Source of the DNA: Folioceros fuciformis
Lineage: Eukaryota > Anthocerotophyta > Anthocerotopsida > Anthocerotales
Direction of reading: 5' to 3'
Length of the DNA: 45,526 nt
Assembly (NCBI GenBank): GCA_049999805.1
Contig: JBNGIO010006183.1
Span: 186,414-231,939 of the forward strand
The notes under the pieces were generated by a model that was not told where the DNA came from, did not search any database, and was given only the letters and a program-made list of their open reading frames with translations. Position numbers and translations under genes: made by a program. This document shows, piece by piece, positions 1 to 10,460 of this stretch. Numbering within the stretch: the stretch's first letter is position 1; the number at the start of each line of letters is the position of its first letter.

Positions 1-144
1 CCGTTGGCGCCATTAAGAGGCCGCTGCCCTCGGCCAGAGAATCTCCTACCGCGCCAAAGGCACTGCTCCAAACTCCTCGAATCATTCCACAATATTAATT
101 TCTCTTTGCTCAACCTTCTATTCTTCCAGGACGGGGACGAGGAC

Positions 145-188
145 GGCTCCGGCTCCGGTTCCGGTTCCGGCTCCGGCTGCGGCTCCGC
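145..188. repeat. GGCTCC/GGTTCC hexamer repeat
   Basis: Imperfect tandem hexamers, alternating ggctcc and ggttcc. On the + strand they read as a short Gly-Ser run inside an 82-codon frame (4-252). A possible splice acceptor (ttcttccag) ends at 129, so this could be the last coding exon of a gene that starts outside the window. Nothing recognisable supports that, so only the repeat is claimed. Confidence 0.6.
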
Positions 189-249
189 CTCTGCCTTCTC
201 GCCACTACAGTACGTCGAACACTACCACCTGAGACTCCGTGTACCACAG

Positions 250-270
250 TAATAATAATAATAATAATAA
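250..270. repeat. (TAA)7 microsatellite
   Basis: Seven uninterrupted TAA units, directly after the short Gly-Ser frame. Confidence 0.9.
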
Positions 271-1242
271 TATATTAGAGATTTGATTTGATTTTGTATG
301 GGTCTGACCCGTCTCAGATTTTAATTTCAGCTAACACGCCCACCCATTTCTCACACAATTATGTACTACCACTTTCGCCTAAGCTACATACATAATGTAC
401 ATTCATAAACAAAACCCTATGGGCCTATTCCTTATGGTGCTTCTCTAAGTAAGAAGAGTAAGCATCGCAAATAAACAGGATCCTTCATTTCCTACACCTA
501 CGGCCAACATAATCATTTTTCCTTCAGAAAAAAGAGAGTGCGGCAGTCCTGGTCTACCACCTCCTCCACCACTTGCTTGTTTCTCCTGCATACCACGACT
601 CTTTTTCAGCCCAAGGAAGGATGGCTTGTCTTTTAAGAGCAACGACTTTCTAATCCCATCCCCATAATGCACTTATTGATTTGCTCCTATTGATTTCACT
701 TCACGCACGTGTGAAGAAAATTTAAAATATGGTAGGTACAAAAAGCAATCGATTTATAATTACAAGACCTAAGAAATAAGAACATAATTTAACGTCCCAA
801 AAAAGAAAAACAAGAAGGGACAGGCAAGGGGGTGGGTGGGTGGATCCATCAAACGATCAACAACTTTTCCATCAGCCATGGAAATTATGTGTGCAGGGGC
901 TGCACTGGGCGGCATGGCTGGCTACTGCCTCTTCATCCGGAGTTGGTAGGCGTGTAAGTTGTTCCCTCGCCGCACGGTGATGAGACAACATGTTAAGAAG
1001 CCCCCAACACCTTCGACAACATGTTAAGAAGCCCCCAACACCTTCGACGTCACCTGTTGCATACTCACTGTATACATAGATACAACCGGTACAAGTGCAA
1101 GGTGCGCTGCAAACGTTGCATTCCAAGATTCTGTCAGGCTACCTTACGAGACAGGTGGTGCCACACTCCCAAATCCCCCATGGCTATCCATCCGCTTGGT
1201 TGCATTTAAAAGGAAGGCGATAACACTCGTCACATTAATCTT
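271..1242. other. Intergenic, no gene recognised
   Basis: Only short frames that do not look like proteins are present. The one structure seen is a 31-bp direct duplication at 987-1048, listed separately. Confidence 0.5.
987..1048. repeat. Two-copy 31-bp tandem duplication
   Basis: The 31-bp unit at 987-1017 (starting aacatgttaagaag) is repeated exactly at 1018-1048. The identity implies a recent duplication or slippage event. Confidence 0.9.
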
Positions 1243-1246
1243 AAAA
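1243..1246 (-). terminator. Pol III terminator of tRNA-Gln
   Basis: Four As on the + strand give TTTT on the - strand, four bases past the tRNA 3' end. This is the usual RNA polymerase III stop signal. Confidence 0.7.
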
Positions 1247-1250
1247 CTCG

Positions 1251-1322
1251 AGGCCCCACCGAGATTCGAACTCGGGCTCTTGGATTCAAAGTCCAATGTC
1301 GTAACCACTAGACTATGGGGCC
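1251..1322 (-). tRNA. trnQ-UUG: tRNA-Gln (anticodon UUG)
   Basis: The - strand folds into a full cloverleaf of 72 nt. The acceptor stem GGCCCCA pairs with TGGGGCC and the discriminator base is T. The anticodon stem TTGGA/TCCAA encloses the loop CTTTGAA, which gives anticodon TTG. The T-arm is CCGAG/CTCGG around TTCGAAT. The internal promoter boxes are intact: box A TAGTCTAGTGG and box B AGTTCGAATCT. No CCA is encoded, as expected for a nuclear gene, and a T4 terminator follows. The D-loop and pairing look functional. Confidence 0.95.
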
Positions 1323-2592
1323 TTGGTGATTTGATGCACTTGTCACGTAATCTGATAACTTACATAACAAGAGCACACGTGCCCTCCACAGTTTAGTCCT
1401 CCAATTGTCGAGCGACGGGGACCTTCGGGGTTTTGTCTAGTGTCTGGTTGGTCCCATGTAGTCTAGACAATTTAGGTTGGCAGGTTCGGGGACTGAGACG
1501 CAGCGTCTCAGCGACGCCATCTCATCCACACTGCCACGCGCACTTTCTCCGATTCCTCCCCCCGACCTGCTGGTGTGATGGACTGGGCACCTCATCCAAG
1601 CCACTCCGTTGCCGTTGGAAGCCCAAAGGATCGATGTGACGTAGTTGGCCAGCGTTAGAGTGGAATCGGATATGATGCAGGGTGCCGTTGTTGCCAAGAG
1701 AATGACAATGGCCATCATCACAGGCTCGCAACGCGCCCACGCACCCTTTCACCATATGCATTTACACAGATGGCAAGTGTGTCTGTCCGTGTCTGTCTGT
1801 CTGCCCGCTCCCTGCACTACGTAGACTGTACATGTATGGAGCCTACAAAGAAGGCGTCAGCCGCTGAGAGAGAGGGAATTTCCGCAGCATGGAGGCTGGC
1901 TAGAACGAGTCTGTTCTGATCTGCCATGGCTGGCTACAACGAGTATGCTCTGATCTGCCATGGCTGGCTAGAACGAGTCTGCTCCGCCCACTTTCTTCCT
2001 GTCCCTAGCCTTCCGCCACCAGCATTGCGGAATCCACAAACGTTTGTGGAGCGTCGACCCTGTGGAGCACCAGCATGGCGACAACAAAAGGGCAAAAGTC
2101 CTCTCTGCACGCTCCACGCTCCACGGTCCCGGATCGCTTTCAGCATGGAGACTACCACTGTGCAAATGTGTACCCCGTATGGGGACGCCGACTGTATTGA
2201 CGCCAGTATAGAGTGGCAGGGCAAGTGGAGAAATAAAGATGCATATGTATGTGGATGGGGGCCCGGGCTGTGCACCAGTCACCGGCGCTCCGGGCTCCGG
2301 AGGGCCCATTGTAAGGACAGTGCGAGCCCATGTGGGCCGTCGAAACCACGCCGCACTGTGCTCCTTCTGTGGTGCCACGAGTTGGCAGGAATTGCGGGCA
2401 GGGGAGGACGGGAACCACTACCGTCGGGCCAGTAAGAGCAGCATCGTCTGGAGGAAGCGGATCCGGGAGAGGTCCGATGTGCTGAGGGGTGCGGCGCGTC
2501 GGATCCATGTCTGTCAGAAAGCGCTCCTTCACCGCCCAGTCGCCTGGATTCACACCTCCAGATCTCTCCAAGGGCTTGCAGGGGCCGGGGAG
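1323..2592. other. Intergenic / upstream of receptor kinase
   Basis: Long overlapping frames occur on both strands here (for example 1926-2435 and 2152-2661), but none shows a domain and the composition is low-complexity. An inverted repeat with 9-bp arms lies at 1493-1511, a 34-bp tandem repeat at 1894-1984 and a perfect 18-bp palindrome at 2033-2050. The distal part presumably holds the promoter and leader of the kinase gene. Confidence 0.4.
1894..1984. repeat. 34-bp tandem repeat, 2.7 copies
   Basis: The units start at 1894, 1928 and 1962 (ggctggctagaacgagtctg pattern). They differ at a few positions and the third is cut at 23 bp. Confidence 0.85.
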
Positions 2593-2655
2593 ATGCGCGC
2601 CTTCGCAGCCTGGACATGGATGCGGGTACAAGTAGCGTGCGGAGGCCGGATTTCG

Positions 2656-5077
2656 ATGCAAGCGGCGGGTATCTTCACCTTGCTGCTTGCATTGCAGGCT
2701 GCGCCGTGGGGCGCGTTGGCTGTCTCCTGCCCCGTGTGCGGGCAGGAGGAAGTGCCATACCCGCTCAGCACAGGGGCAGGGTGCGGGCAGCCGCAGTACC
2801 AGCTGCTATGCCTCAACGGGAGCCTCGTCTTCCCGGCCAAGTCCGGGAACTACCGCGTGCTCAGTGTGCAGGGGTCGTCCCGGACCCTGGTGCTGCAGTC
2901 GCCGAACATCTCGGGGCCGGGCTGTTCGTCCCCGGATCTGCTGCAGGGTGGGCTCACCATTAACGCCGCCTCCCCCTTCTCGCTTTCTGCTGCCAACACC
3001 GTCTTCCTGCTCAACTGCTCCCAACAGATGTTTCTGTCCCCGCTCAACTGCTCCTCCACCAGCCTCTGCCATTCCTATCTGTCTCAGGTGAGGTATGGTG
3101 ATGGAATTCGGTCCATGTTCGATTCCCAGCAGCTCCAGATCTGGTGTGGGCTGGAGTGGTGAGTCTGGGGCCAACGCTGCAGTGGGCTGTGACAGGGCCC
3201 GAGCTCGGCCCTGTCGGAAGGTTGCTCCGCATCCACCAGCCTCATCTGCTGCACCTTCGCGACCGGGGGGTCGACCACCTCCAACGGCCTCCCCTTCCAG
3301 GAAGGAGTCTGTTCAGCGTACGTGAGCGTCGTCGACGTCGACAGCACCCGGACCCCTTCCTCGTGGAAGTATGGCATTCAGCTCACCTGGAGCCCCGCGC
3401 CCTTGCCTCCCTGCACCTTGGGGACGCCGGGCCAGTGCGGCCAGCACTCGCGCTGCCTGACCGTCGGGAGCAACTCCAGCAGGGAGCCTGCCTCCTCTGC
3501 TGTGTGTCAGTGTGAACCAGGATATGTATGGACTGATGGTGTGTGCGTTCCCGGTGAGCACACATCACTCAGTCTGGCAGCTCTGCAATGGCGCTACAAT
3601 TTGGAAATCCGCCGCTGCCCATGCATGCTAACCGTTTGCGTGGCTGCTGATCCTGCTTCTGCTCCTGCCAGGCTGCACGAATGGATCCTGCTCCACGCAC
3701 AAGAGGCGTCTCGTCCTTCCCCTTGCAGGTAAGCTCGTTGAGCAACGTGATATGACTCTGGGTCGTGCTGGCCATCGAGCCCATCTGCCTGACCGCTTGT
3801 GTTGCCAGCAGCAGTGTCGCTGGCATGCTCGCTCTTCTTGGCAGTGAGCATAGTGGTGTCTGCCCTCGCGTGCCGCCGGCAGCGGTTTGTCAAGCAGGTG
3901 GAGTCGGCCAGGATAAAAGAGCTGTCGGACCTGCTCAGCCAGGGTAGCATCGGTAGGGCGGCCAAGCTGTACACGGCCAAGGAGATGAAACGGGCCACCA
4001 ACGGCTTCTCGCCGGACTGTGTGCTGGGGGTAGGCGGCTTCGGCGAGGTCTACAAGGGCCGCCTGGACGACGGCACTCTGGTGGCCGTGAAGACGGCCAA
4101 GATCGGCAACATACGAGGCGAGGAGCAGGTGGTGAACGAGGTGCGCATTCTGTCGCAGGTCAATCATCGGAACTTGGTCCGGCTCTTGGGCTGCTGTGTG
4201 GAGATGACACAGCCGCTGCTGGTGTACGAGTTCGTGCCCAACGGCGCACTGTTGGACCACCTCAGGCCCAACAAGGCGAGTGCTCACGGTGGCCAATTTC
4301 GGGACGTCATCATCCTTCCCTGGGGCCTCCGCCTGCGCATCGCGCTGCAGACAGCGGAGGCTCTGGCCTACCTCCACTCTTCAGCCTCCACGCCCATCTA
4401 CCATCGAGACGTTAAGTCCTCCAACATTCTGCTCGACCGGGACCGCAACGCCAAGGTTTCCGATTTCGGCATCTCCCGCCTCGCCTCCCTCGACCTCACT
4501 CACGTCTCCACCTGCGCGCAGGGAACCCTTGGGTATGTGTCATCTCGACTATGCTTGCGTTTGTGGGCACTATGGGCGTGCGATGTGCTGTCATCTACCA
4601 CAAGCCGACATGACAGGGAACCATGCCTTCTGCGTGTTCTGCAGATATCTAGACCCCGAGTACTACAGAAACTATCAGCTGACGGACAAGAGCGATGTCT
4701 ACTCCTTTGGTGTGGTGCTCCTGGAGCTGGTGAGCTCTCAGCAGGTTATCGACTTCTCCAGGGACCAAGATGATGTTAACCTTGCCATGTATGCCCTCCG
4801 CCAGAATGAGGCCGGGAATCTCATGGACATCGTCGACCCCAACCTGCGAGATGCGTCCTCCCCTACGAGGGACGACACAATTTTGACGGTGACGCGGCTG
4901 GCTCTGCGCTGCCTGCAGCAGTCGCGCCTGGACAGGCCTTCCATGAAGGAGGTTGTGGAGGAGCTGCAGCACCTGGAGGATGTGGAATTTTATGGTCCCC
5001 CGGACACCTGGGGGCCTTTGCCGTCCCAAAGCACAACCACCACCGTCCCCGACTCCCCCTACGATTCCGATGGTTGA
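2656..5077 (+). CDS. WAK-like receptor-like protein kinase
   Basis: Five exons: 2656-3087, 3196-3553, 3672-3728, 3809-4532 and 4645-5077. All have GT-AG borders and matching phase, giving 667 residues. A signal peptide (MQAAGIFTLLLALQ...) precedes a Cys-rich wall-binding (GUB_WAK) domain with the CG.E.PYPLS pattern and an ICC motif, then an EGF-like segment (CQCEPGYVWTDGVC). One transmembrane helix lies at about residues 276-300. The cytosolic kinase has GVGGFGEVYKG near 356, VAVK, HRDVKSSNILL near 481 and DFG near 501, and all catalytic residues are present. In this family the ectodomain senses wall pectin or fragments and the kinase signals inward. An in-frame ATG at 2593 would add 21 residues; 2656 gives the better signal peptide. 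The short third exon encodes only the linker before the membrane helix. Confidence 0.9.
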
Positions 5078-5340
5078 CAATTGTTTCTCGCCTCCGGTTT
5101 ACTGCGCCTCGTGTGCAAAATGGCACTGCAGTGGCTGAAGGATGTATGTACAGACCATGAAACACATGCACTCTAGCATTTAACCAAGACATCCTTGCTT
5201 CTCGAGGCCTCTTACGACTCTGCCTTCGTTACACTTGCGGACAGGTTTCTGGTAGAGGCTCGGGCTAGGGTTCGGACTGTCCTGCACTTCGAAAATGTCA
5301 TTGGAATGCCTTCGTTCGTGTTGAACGAATACCAGCGCGG

Positions 5341-8300
5341 ATGAGGAACAGCCGTATCGGTGGCCACCTGAGGCTGTTGTACGGTAATTCTAGTGTCAAG
5401 CAGGATTCGAGCAAATATCTTGCACCCTTGGTGAGCGCACCCCACGCGGGCCAGGTGATAGTTGGCATGCCTCGTGTTGGCCGAGCAGCTGTAGAGGCAA
5501 TGTTTTGTTGGCTCACCGAGGATGAAATGCAGGGCAGGCTTTACGGCGAAAGTCCGAGTCTACGAAGTGCTTGTGGGAGCAAAGGTTCAGCAAGGTAGTA
5601 TATTTTTCTGTCAGGCATCTGGAACGAAGTTGGGCGGGACATTGAATCCTTGCACCGTTGCAGATCAACCGGAATACTGCGGAGAAGACAACAGAGGAAG
5701 GCTGGTCGCAGGCGGCATGGGTTGATGGCGAATTGGGGCTGCCCGGGTCTCCTGGGCCATGGAAAGCATCAAACCAGCTTGAGTCAGACAGCGGAGCTGA
5801 TTTAAAGAGTCAGAGGTTCAATCTTCTGACTCCGCCCCTTTCCACTGTTTCGATTCAAACCTCGCAGATTGGGTTGTGCTTGTTCAAGGGTGCTTGTTTC
5901 ACCTGTCCTTCATTCTGCAGAGTGGCGAGGCGTAGAATTGCGGCGGAAGAGATTGAAAACTGGAGCAGGTTGTGTGATAGGCAGCTCAATGAAGCCGTGG
6001 ATGTGCTGGACCGCTTGGTGCTGGGGGGTTCTCCTGTCCCTGACATTGTATACTATCATGCCATCAAGGGATGCATTACAAACAGAGATCTGGTGGCTGG
6101 CAGGCGTGTTCATGCTCTTACTCACAAGAGTGGTGGCGAGTCAAAGACATACGTGGCTAACAATATCATACGGATGTATGCGTCTCACGGAAGGTTGGGG
6201 GAAGCCATTCAGGTGTTCATCAAGTTGCCAGAACCAGACACCTTTTCTTGGTTTTTCATCATTTTGGCCCACGCCGACCATGGGAAGCCTGACGAAGCTC
6301 TAAAACTTTATCACCAGATGCGGCGGTCGACTGTTAAGCCAGACAATCATACTTTTGTGGCAGTCCTTAAGGCATGCTCCAGTCTTGGGGATTTGACATC
6401 CGGCAAGCAGGTCCATGCCGATGTTTTGGGGAGTGTGGTCAAGCCGGATGTGTTTGTTGGCAATAGCTTGATAGACATGTATGCAAAGTGTGGCAAAGTG
6501 GGAGACGCTCGTGAAGTCTATGACAAGATGCCGACAAAGAATGTGGTGACTTGGAATGCGTTGCTTGGAGGCTATGTACAGCAGGGACTTGCTCAAGAAG
6601 CCCTTGCCCTCTTTGCGTGCATGCAAGAGCAGGACATGACTTCAGCCAATCACCTTACGTTTGTGTGTTTGTTGAAAGCTTGTGCTAGCATTGGAGCCCT
6701 TCGAGAAGGGAAAGAGCTCCATGCTCAGATCCGGAAAGGAGGATTTGAAGGTGATGTTATGGTGGGCAGCAGCCTGGTGGACATGTATGCAAAATGTGGG
6801 AGTTTGAGTTTTGCTCGACAGCTGTTTGATAGGCTGTCTTCGAGAAATGTGGTGACCTGGACTGCCATGATTGCAGGATACGCCCAGCATGGATTAAGTC
6901 AGGAAGCCATAGCCCTTTATGCAGAAATGCGGCAGGAGGGCTTGGCTGCACGCAATCTTGCCACATTTGTTTCCCTGCTGAAGGCGTTCACAAACATAAG
7001 AGCTTTGCAACAGGGCAAGGATCTCCATCTCCAAATACAGAAAATAGGGGTGGAGGGCAATATGGTTATCGGGAGTTGCCTGGTAGAAATGTATGCAAGA
7101 TGTGGTAGCCTAGATGATGCCCGCAGGCTGTTCGACAGATTGCCCTCACGAGACACAGTGACTTGGAATTCGATGATCTCTGGGTATGCAGAGCAGGGAC
7201 TTGGCCAAGAAGCTCTTGACCTTTATCAAAGCATGCAACAGGATTGCACGATTACACCCAGTTTAGTTACGTACGTCTGCCTGCTCAAGGCATGTGCCAG
7301 CGTTGGAGCTTTAAAGCTGGGTGAGCAGATCCATTCAAAACTTCAACAAGGTGCCATCGAATCTGACCTGGTTGTTGGCAACTGCCTGGTGGACATGTAC
7401 GGAAAGTGTGGAAGCCTGGAGGATGCTCGCAAAGTGTTTGACAGATTGCCTAAGAAGGACGTGATCACATGGACTGCTCTCTTGAATGCCTATGGGCAGC
7501 ATAATGAAGGCTCAAGGGCCATGCAGTGCTTCGAAGAGATGCAGCAATCAGGGCTCACACCCAATGCTGCCACTTTCACTTGTCTTCTCTGTGCCTGCAG
7601 TCATGAAGGCCTGATAATTGAGGGCCGGCGTTATTTCAAAATGATGGTTGAAGACTACGGCATTGCACCCACCGTTGACCATTACAATTGCATGGTCGAC
7701 CTTCTTGGGCGGTCTGGCCACCTTGATGATGCAGAGAATATGTTGCAAGCCATGCCATTTAAGACGGACGTGGTGGGGTGGAGATCCTTGCTAAATGCGT
7801 GCAAAATGTATGCTGATGTTGAGCGGGCAGAGCGTTGCTTCAAACATCTTGTGAAATTGGAACCCAAAGCAGCAGCTTCTTACGTGCTGCTAGCAAACAT
7901 CTACGCAAACGCAGGCAGGTGGAGGGATGCAGAGCACGTAGAAGGCCTGCGGAAGTCAGTAGGTGCTGGCAAGAAGCCTGCAAGGGCCTGGATTGAGGTG
8001 AACAGTAGAGTCCATGGCTTCGTCGTCGGGGAAGAAAGGGACGACATCGCGTCGAAGCTAAGGAGTGTGAATGAGAGGTTGAAGGAGGAAGGCAGCCACG
8101 TCCCGCAAACGGAGTTGGTGCTGAAGCCGTTGTCTGACAGAGAGAAAGAAGATTCTCTGTGTGGACACGCGGAAAAGCTAGCATTGGCTTACGGCCTTCT
8201 GAACACTCCAGACGGTACACCTCTGCTTGTCACCAAAAATCTTCGCATGTGCGACGACTGCCACACTGGGACGAAGACCATGTCAAGGACCGAACAACGA

Positions 8301-8375
8301 GAGATTATAGTTCGTGATGCACACCGTGTTCACCGGTTTGTGAACGGGTTTTGTTCCTGTGGGGATGGGCTTTAA
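5341..8375 (+). CDS. PLS-class PPR protein with KP-like DYW deaminase domain (organelle RNA editing factor)
   Basis: The long exon 5921-8375 encodes tandem P-L-S PPR motifs (repeated MYAKCG, NVVTWNALL). E motifs follow, then a C-terminal cytidine-deaminase-like DYW domain with zinc motif HAE (about residue 834) and CDDCH (about 862-866), plus CSC near the end. The exon opens in frame without an ATG. An upstream exon 5341-5594 joined across a phase-2 intron (5595-5920; AAG|gtag...ctgcag|A) supplies an ATG and an Arg/Ser-rich leader that could be a targeting peptide, for 902 residues. These proteins bind organelle RNA site-specifically and edit one pyrimidine. Two oddities: the usual PG box reads KKPARAWIEV, and the protein ends in CSCGDGL rather than DYW. 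Both fit the 'DYW:KP' class linked to U-to-C editing. The first exon is less certain than the rest. Confidence 0.85.
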
Positions 8376-8872
8376 TGAGTGAAGGAATCGTACGTAGGGT
8401 ACTCTTAGGAATCGACATAGCGGCAGGGAGTATGGGCTGTTTTTTCAAGTGTGCAACTGTGTGGTGCAGATGGTCGTCATATTTTGGTGCTATTTAATTG
8501 TCTAAATGGACGGCTGTTGCAGGTTCTTGTTGCACGACGCTGATGGTTCTTTTCAGCGTTCTTCAAGTGACAGTAGCAGGTGTGGGGAGTTAATCAGTGT
8601 GGCTGTTAAAGGTCGGAATTGATGTTGTCGGGTGGAATAAAGATATAAGTATCATGTTGGGGTGCCCTTTGCCTAAGTTGTTAAGACATCAGTTATGACT
8701 CAGTGTGGGGAAGAGAAGATACAGTTCTAGAAGATGAGCATTTGCGCACTGAATTTTTTTGGAGAAATAGACAAACACGGACTTCGAGCTATTTGTACAC
8801 GATATTGAACTGCATGGATTTGAGAGAGCGCAGTGAGCAAGACCGGCAAGGGCAGCCGCGATCTACAGTGGT
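8376..8872. other. Convergent 3' region between PPR and Lhcb
   Basis: About 500 bp between two tail-to-tail genes. It presumably holds both 3' UTRs. AATAAAG at 8636-8642 could be the PPR gene's polyadenylation signal. No other gene is seen. Confidence 0.45.
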
Positions 8873-9755
8873 CTAGACTCCGGGAGTGTAGTTGGTGGCG
8901 TACGCCCAGGCATTGTTCACGGTTGGGTTGTCCAAGTGGTCGGCCAGGTTCTCGATGGGGCCCTTGCCGGTGACGATGGCCTGGACGTAGAAGCCGAACA
9001 TGGAAAACATGGCGAGTCTACCATTCTTGAGCTCCTTCACCTTCAATTCGGCGAAGGTGTCGGGGTCGTCGGCCAGGCCGAGGGGATCGAAGGAGCCGCC
9101 GGGGTAGAGGGGATCGGACACCTCGCCCAGAGGTCCTCCGGCCACGCGGTACGCCTCAACAGCGCCCATCAGAATCACCTGGGTAGCCCAGATAGCCAAG
9201 ATGCTCTGCGCGTGCACCAGGCTCGGGTTGCCCAGGTAGTCCAGACCTCCGTCGGAAAAGATCTGGGACCCGGCCTTGAACCACACGCACTCTCCGAAGG
9301 GCACCCCGTTCTTGGCCAGAAGCTCGGGGGTGACGCACCCGAGTGTGCCGAGCATGGCCCAGCGGGCGTGGATCACCTCAAGCTCCCTGTTCCTGGCGAA
9401 GGTCTCGGGGTCGGCGGACAACCCGGCAGTGTCCCAGCCGTAGTCGCCGGGGAACTCTCCCTTCAGGTACGAGGGCGTCTCACCAGAAAACGGGCCCAGC
9501 CACAGGGGACGGTCGGGGCCATACCTGCATCATACCGTACCACGTCAGGCACCGGATACAAGCACCTTCGCGATTGGACACCTGCGCAACGCAATGGGCT
9601 GCTACCCACCAAATGCTAGAGCTGCTGGCGCTCGACTTCCGCATCTGCAGCTTGGACTCGCTAGAGCCGGCAGCGCTAAGGATCTCGCTGCGCTGCCTGA
9701 AGACGCTTTGCCCGGCCAGGGCGGCGCTGGAGGCACATGCTGTGGCGGTGGCCAT
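8873..9755 (-). CDS. Chlorophyll a/b-binding protein of LHCII (Lhcb1/2/3 type)
   Basis: Two exons on the - strand: 9755-9610 and 9524-8873, with an 85-bp phase-2 intron. The 265-residue protein is the usual LHCII length. An N-terminal stroma-targeting peptide ([15 protein letters not shown]...) is followed by the trimer motif WYGPDR (residues 49-54). Helix B carries [12 protein letters not shown], with its Glu and Arg ligand pair, and helix A carries [16 protein letters not shown]. The protein binds chlorophylls a and b and xanthophylls in the thylakoid and delivers energy mainly to photosystem II. WYGPDR and overall length place it with the trimeric LHCII types rather than the photosystem I Lhca proteins, but the exact type is not decided. 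A GATAAG I-box-like element sits at 9840-9845, about 85 bp upstream of the ATG; such boxes are common in light-regulated genes. Confidence 0.95.
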
Positions 9756-10460
9756 CTCTAACTTGTGCAGGGGCGAATTGAATGCAAGGGGCAGAAGCAA
9801 CAACTGGCGACCGAGCTAGCGAGCAACAAGAGTAACTTCGATAAGCATGCGATCCGGGTGCCCGCATTTGTACTCTCCTGCGCGGTAAGCTTTCCGGGAA
9901 ACCCGAGCTCTATCCATGTAGGATAGTAAAACGTTCACAATCCTGCCAAGCCTGTGAGACGACGTTTGTGGGGTAGGCTGTCAGGCGATGCAGCGCTGGT
10001 TGGTTCATGGCCAGGTCCGCATTGCATTCCTACCACAAGACGAGATTCGTGACAAGTGGCCTGATGCGCCAGCCAAGGCCGGCCTCTCAAAAATCAAGCC
10101 TTCCAATCACAGCCAGGGTAATTCCATTCCACGCGAATCCCACGACGGAGTGCATGCTTATGTATGCCCCACACGAGGAGGATTTGTTGCGCCATGCGTT
10201 TTGTGCGTTACATCGCTGCCGCCTGCGAACTTATGTTTTATCCACAGGATGGCACGGGTTTCACGCACCCACAGCAATACTTTTGGTTTAGGTTCTGTCT
10301 ACACATGACGATCAGACACTTGACGAAGACCCCACGGGATGCTGCATCTGAGAGTGCACAGAGTGAGGCTCCTCTGGAGACAGCAACAAGGGAGGCCTAC
10401 GGTGGCCTGGACTGTAATCCCGATTCGTCTCGCGAGTAATAGGCGATCTTGGGTTTGTGA
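9756..10460. promoter_or_regulatory. Lhcb upstream region and AAE19 3' flank
   Basis: About 700 bp between two same-strand genes, so it must hold the Lhcb promoter and the 3' UTR of the adenylating enzyme. The only light-type motif noticed is GATAAG at 9840-9845. No clear TATA box was found, and none of the short frames looks like a gene. Confidence 0.4.

Noticed and set aside
1493-1511. 9-bp-arm inverted repeat as a terminator or regulatory hairpin
   Set aside because: Too short, and with no transcript context to support a function.
2152-2661. 169-codon - strand frame and the overlapping + frame 1926-2435
   Set aside because: Shadow frames in a GC-rich region upstream of the receptor kinase, with no domain and no splice support.
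3628-4377. 249-codon - strand frame
   Set aside because: Antisense shadow of the kinase domain exon, whose own frame is clearly coding.
5658-5920. Reading the first PPR gene through from 5658 without splicing
   Set aside because: The first codon of that frame is TTG and no in-frame ATG follows before the PPR array. A phase-matched intron to an upstream ATG exon explains it better.
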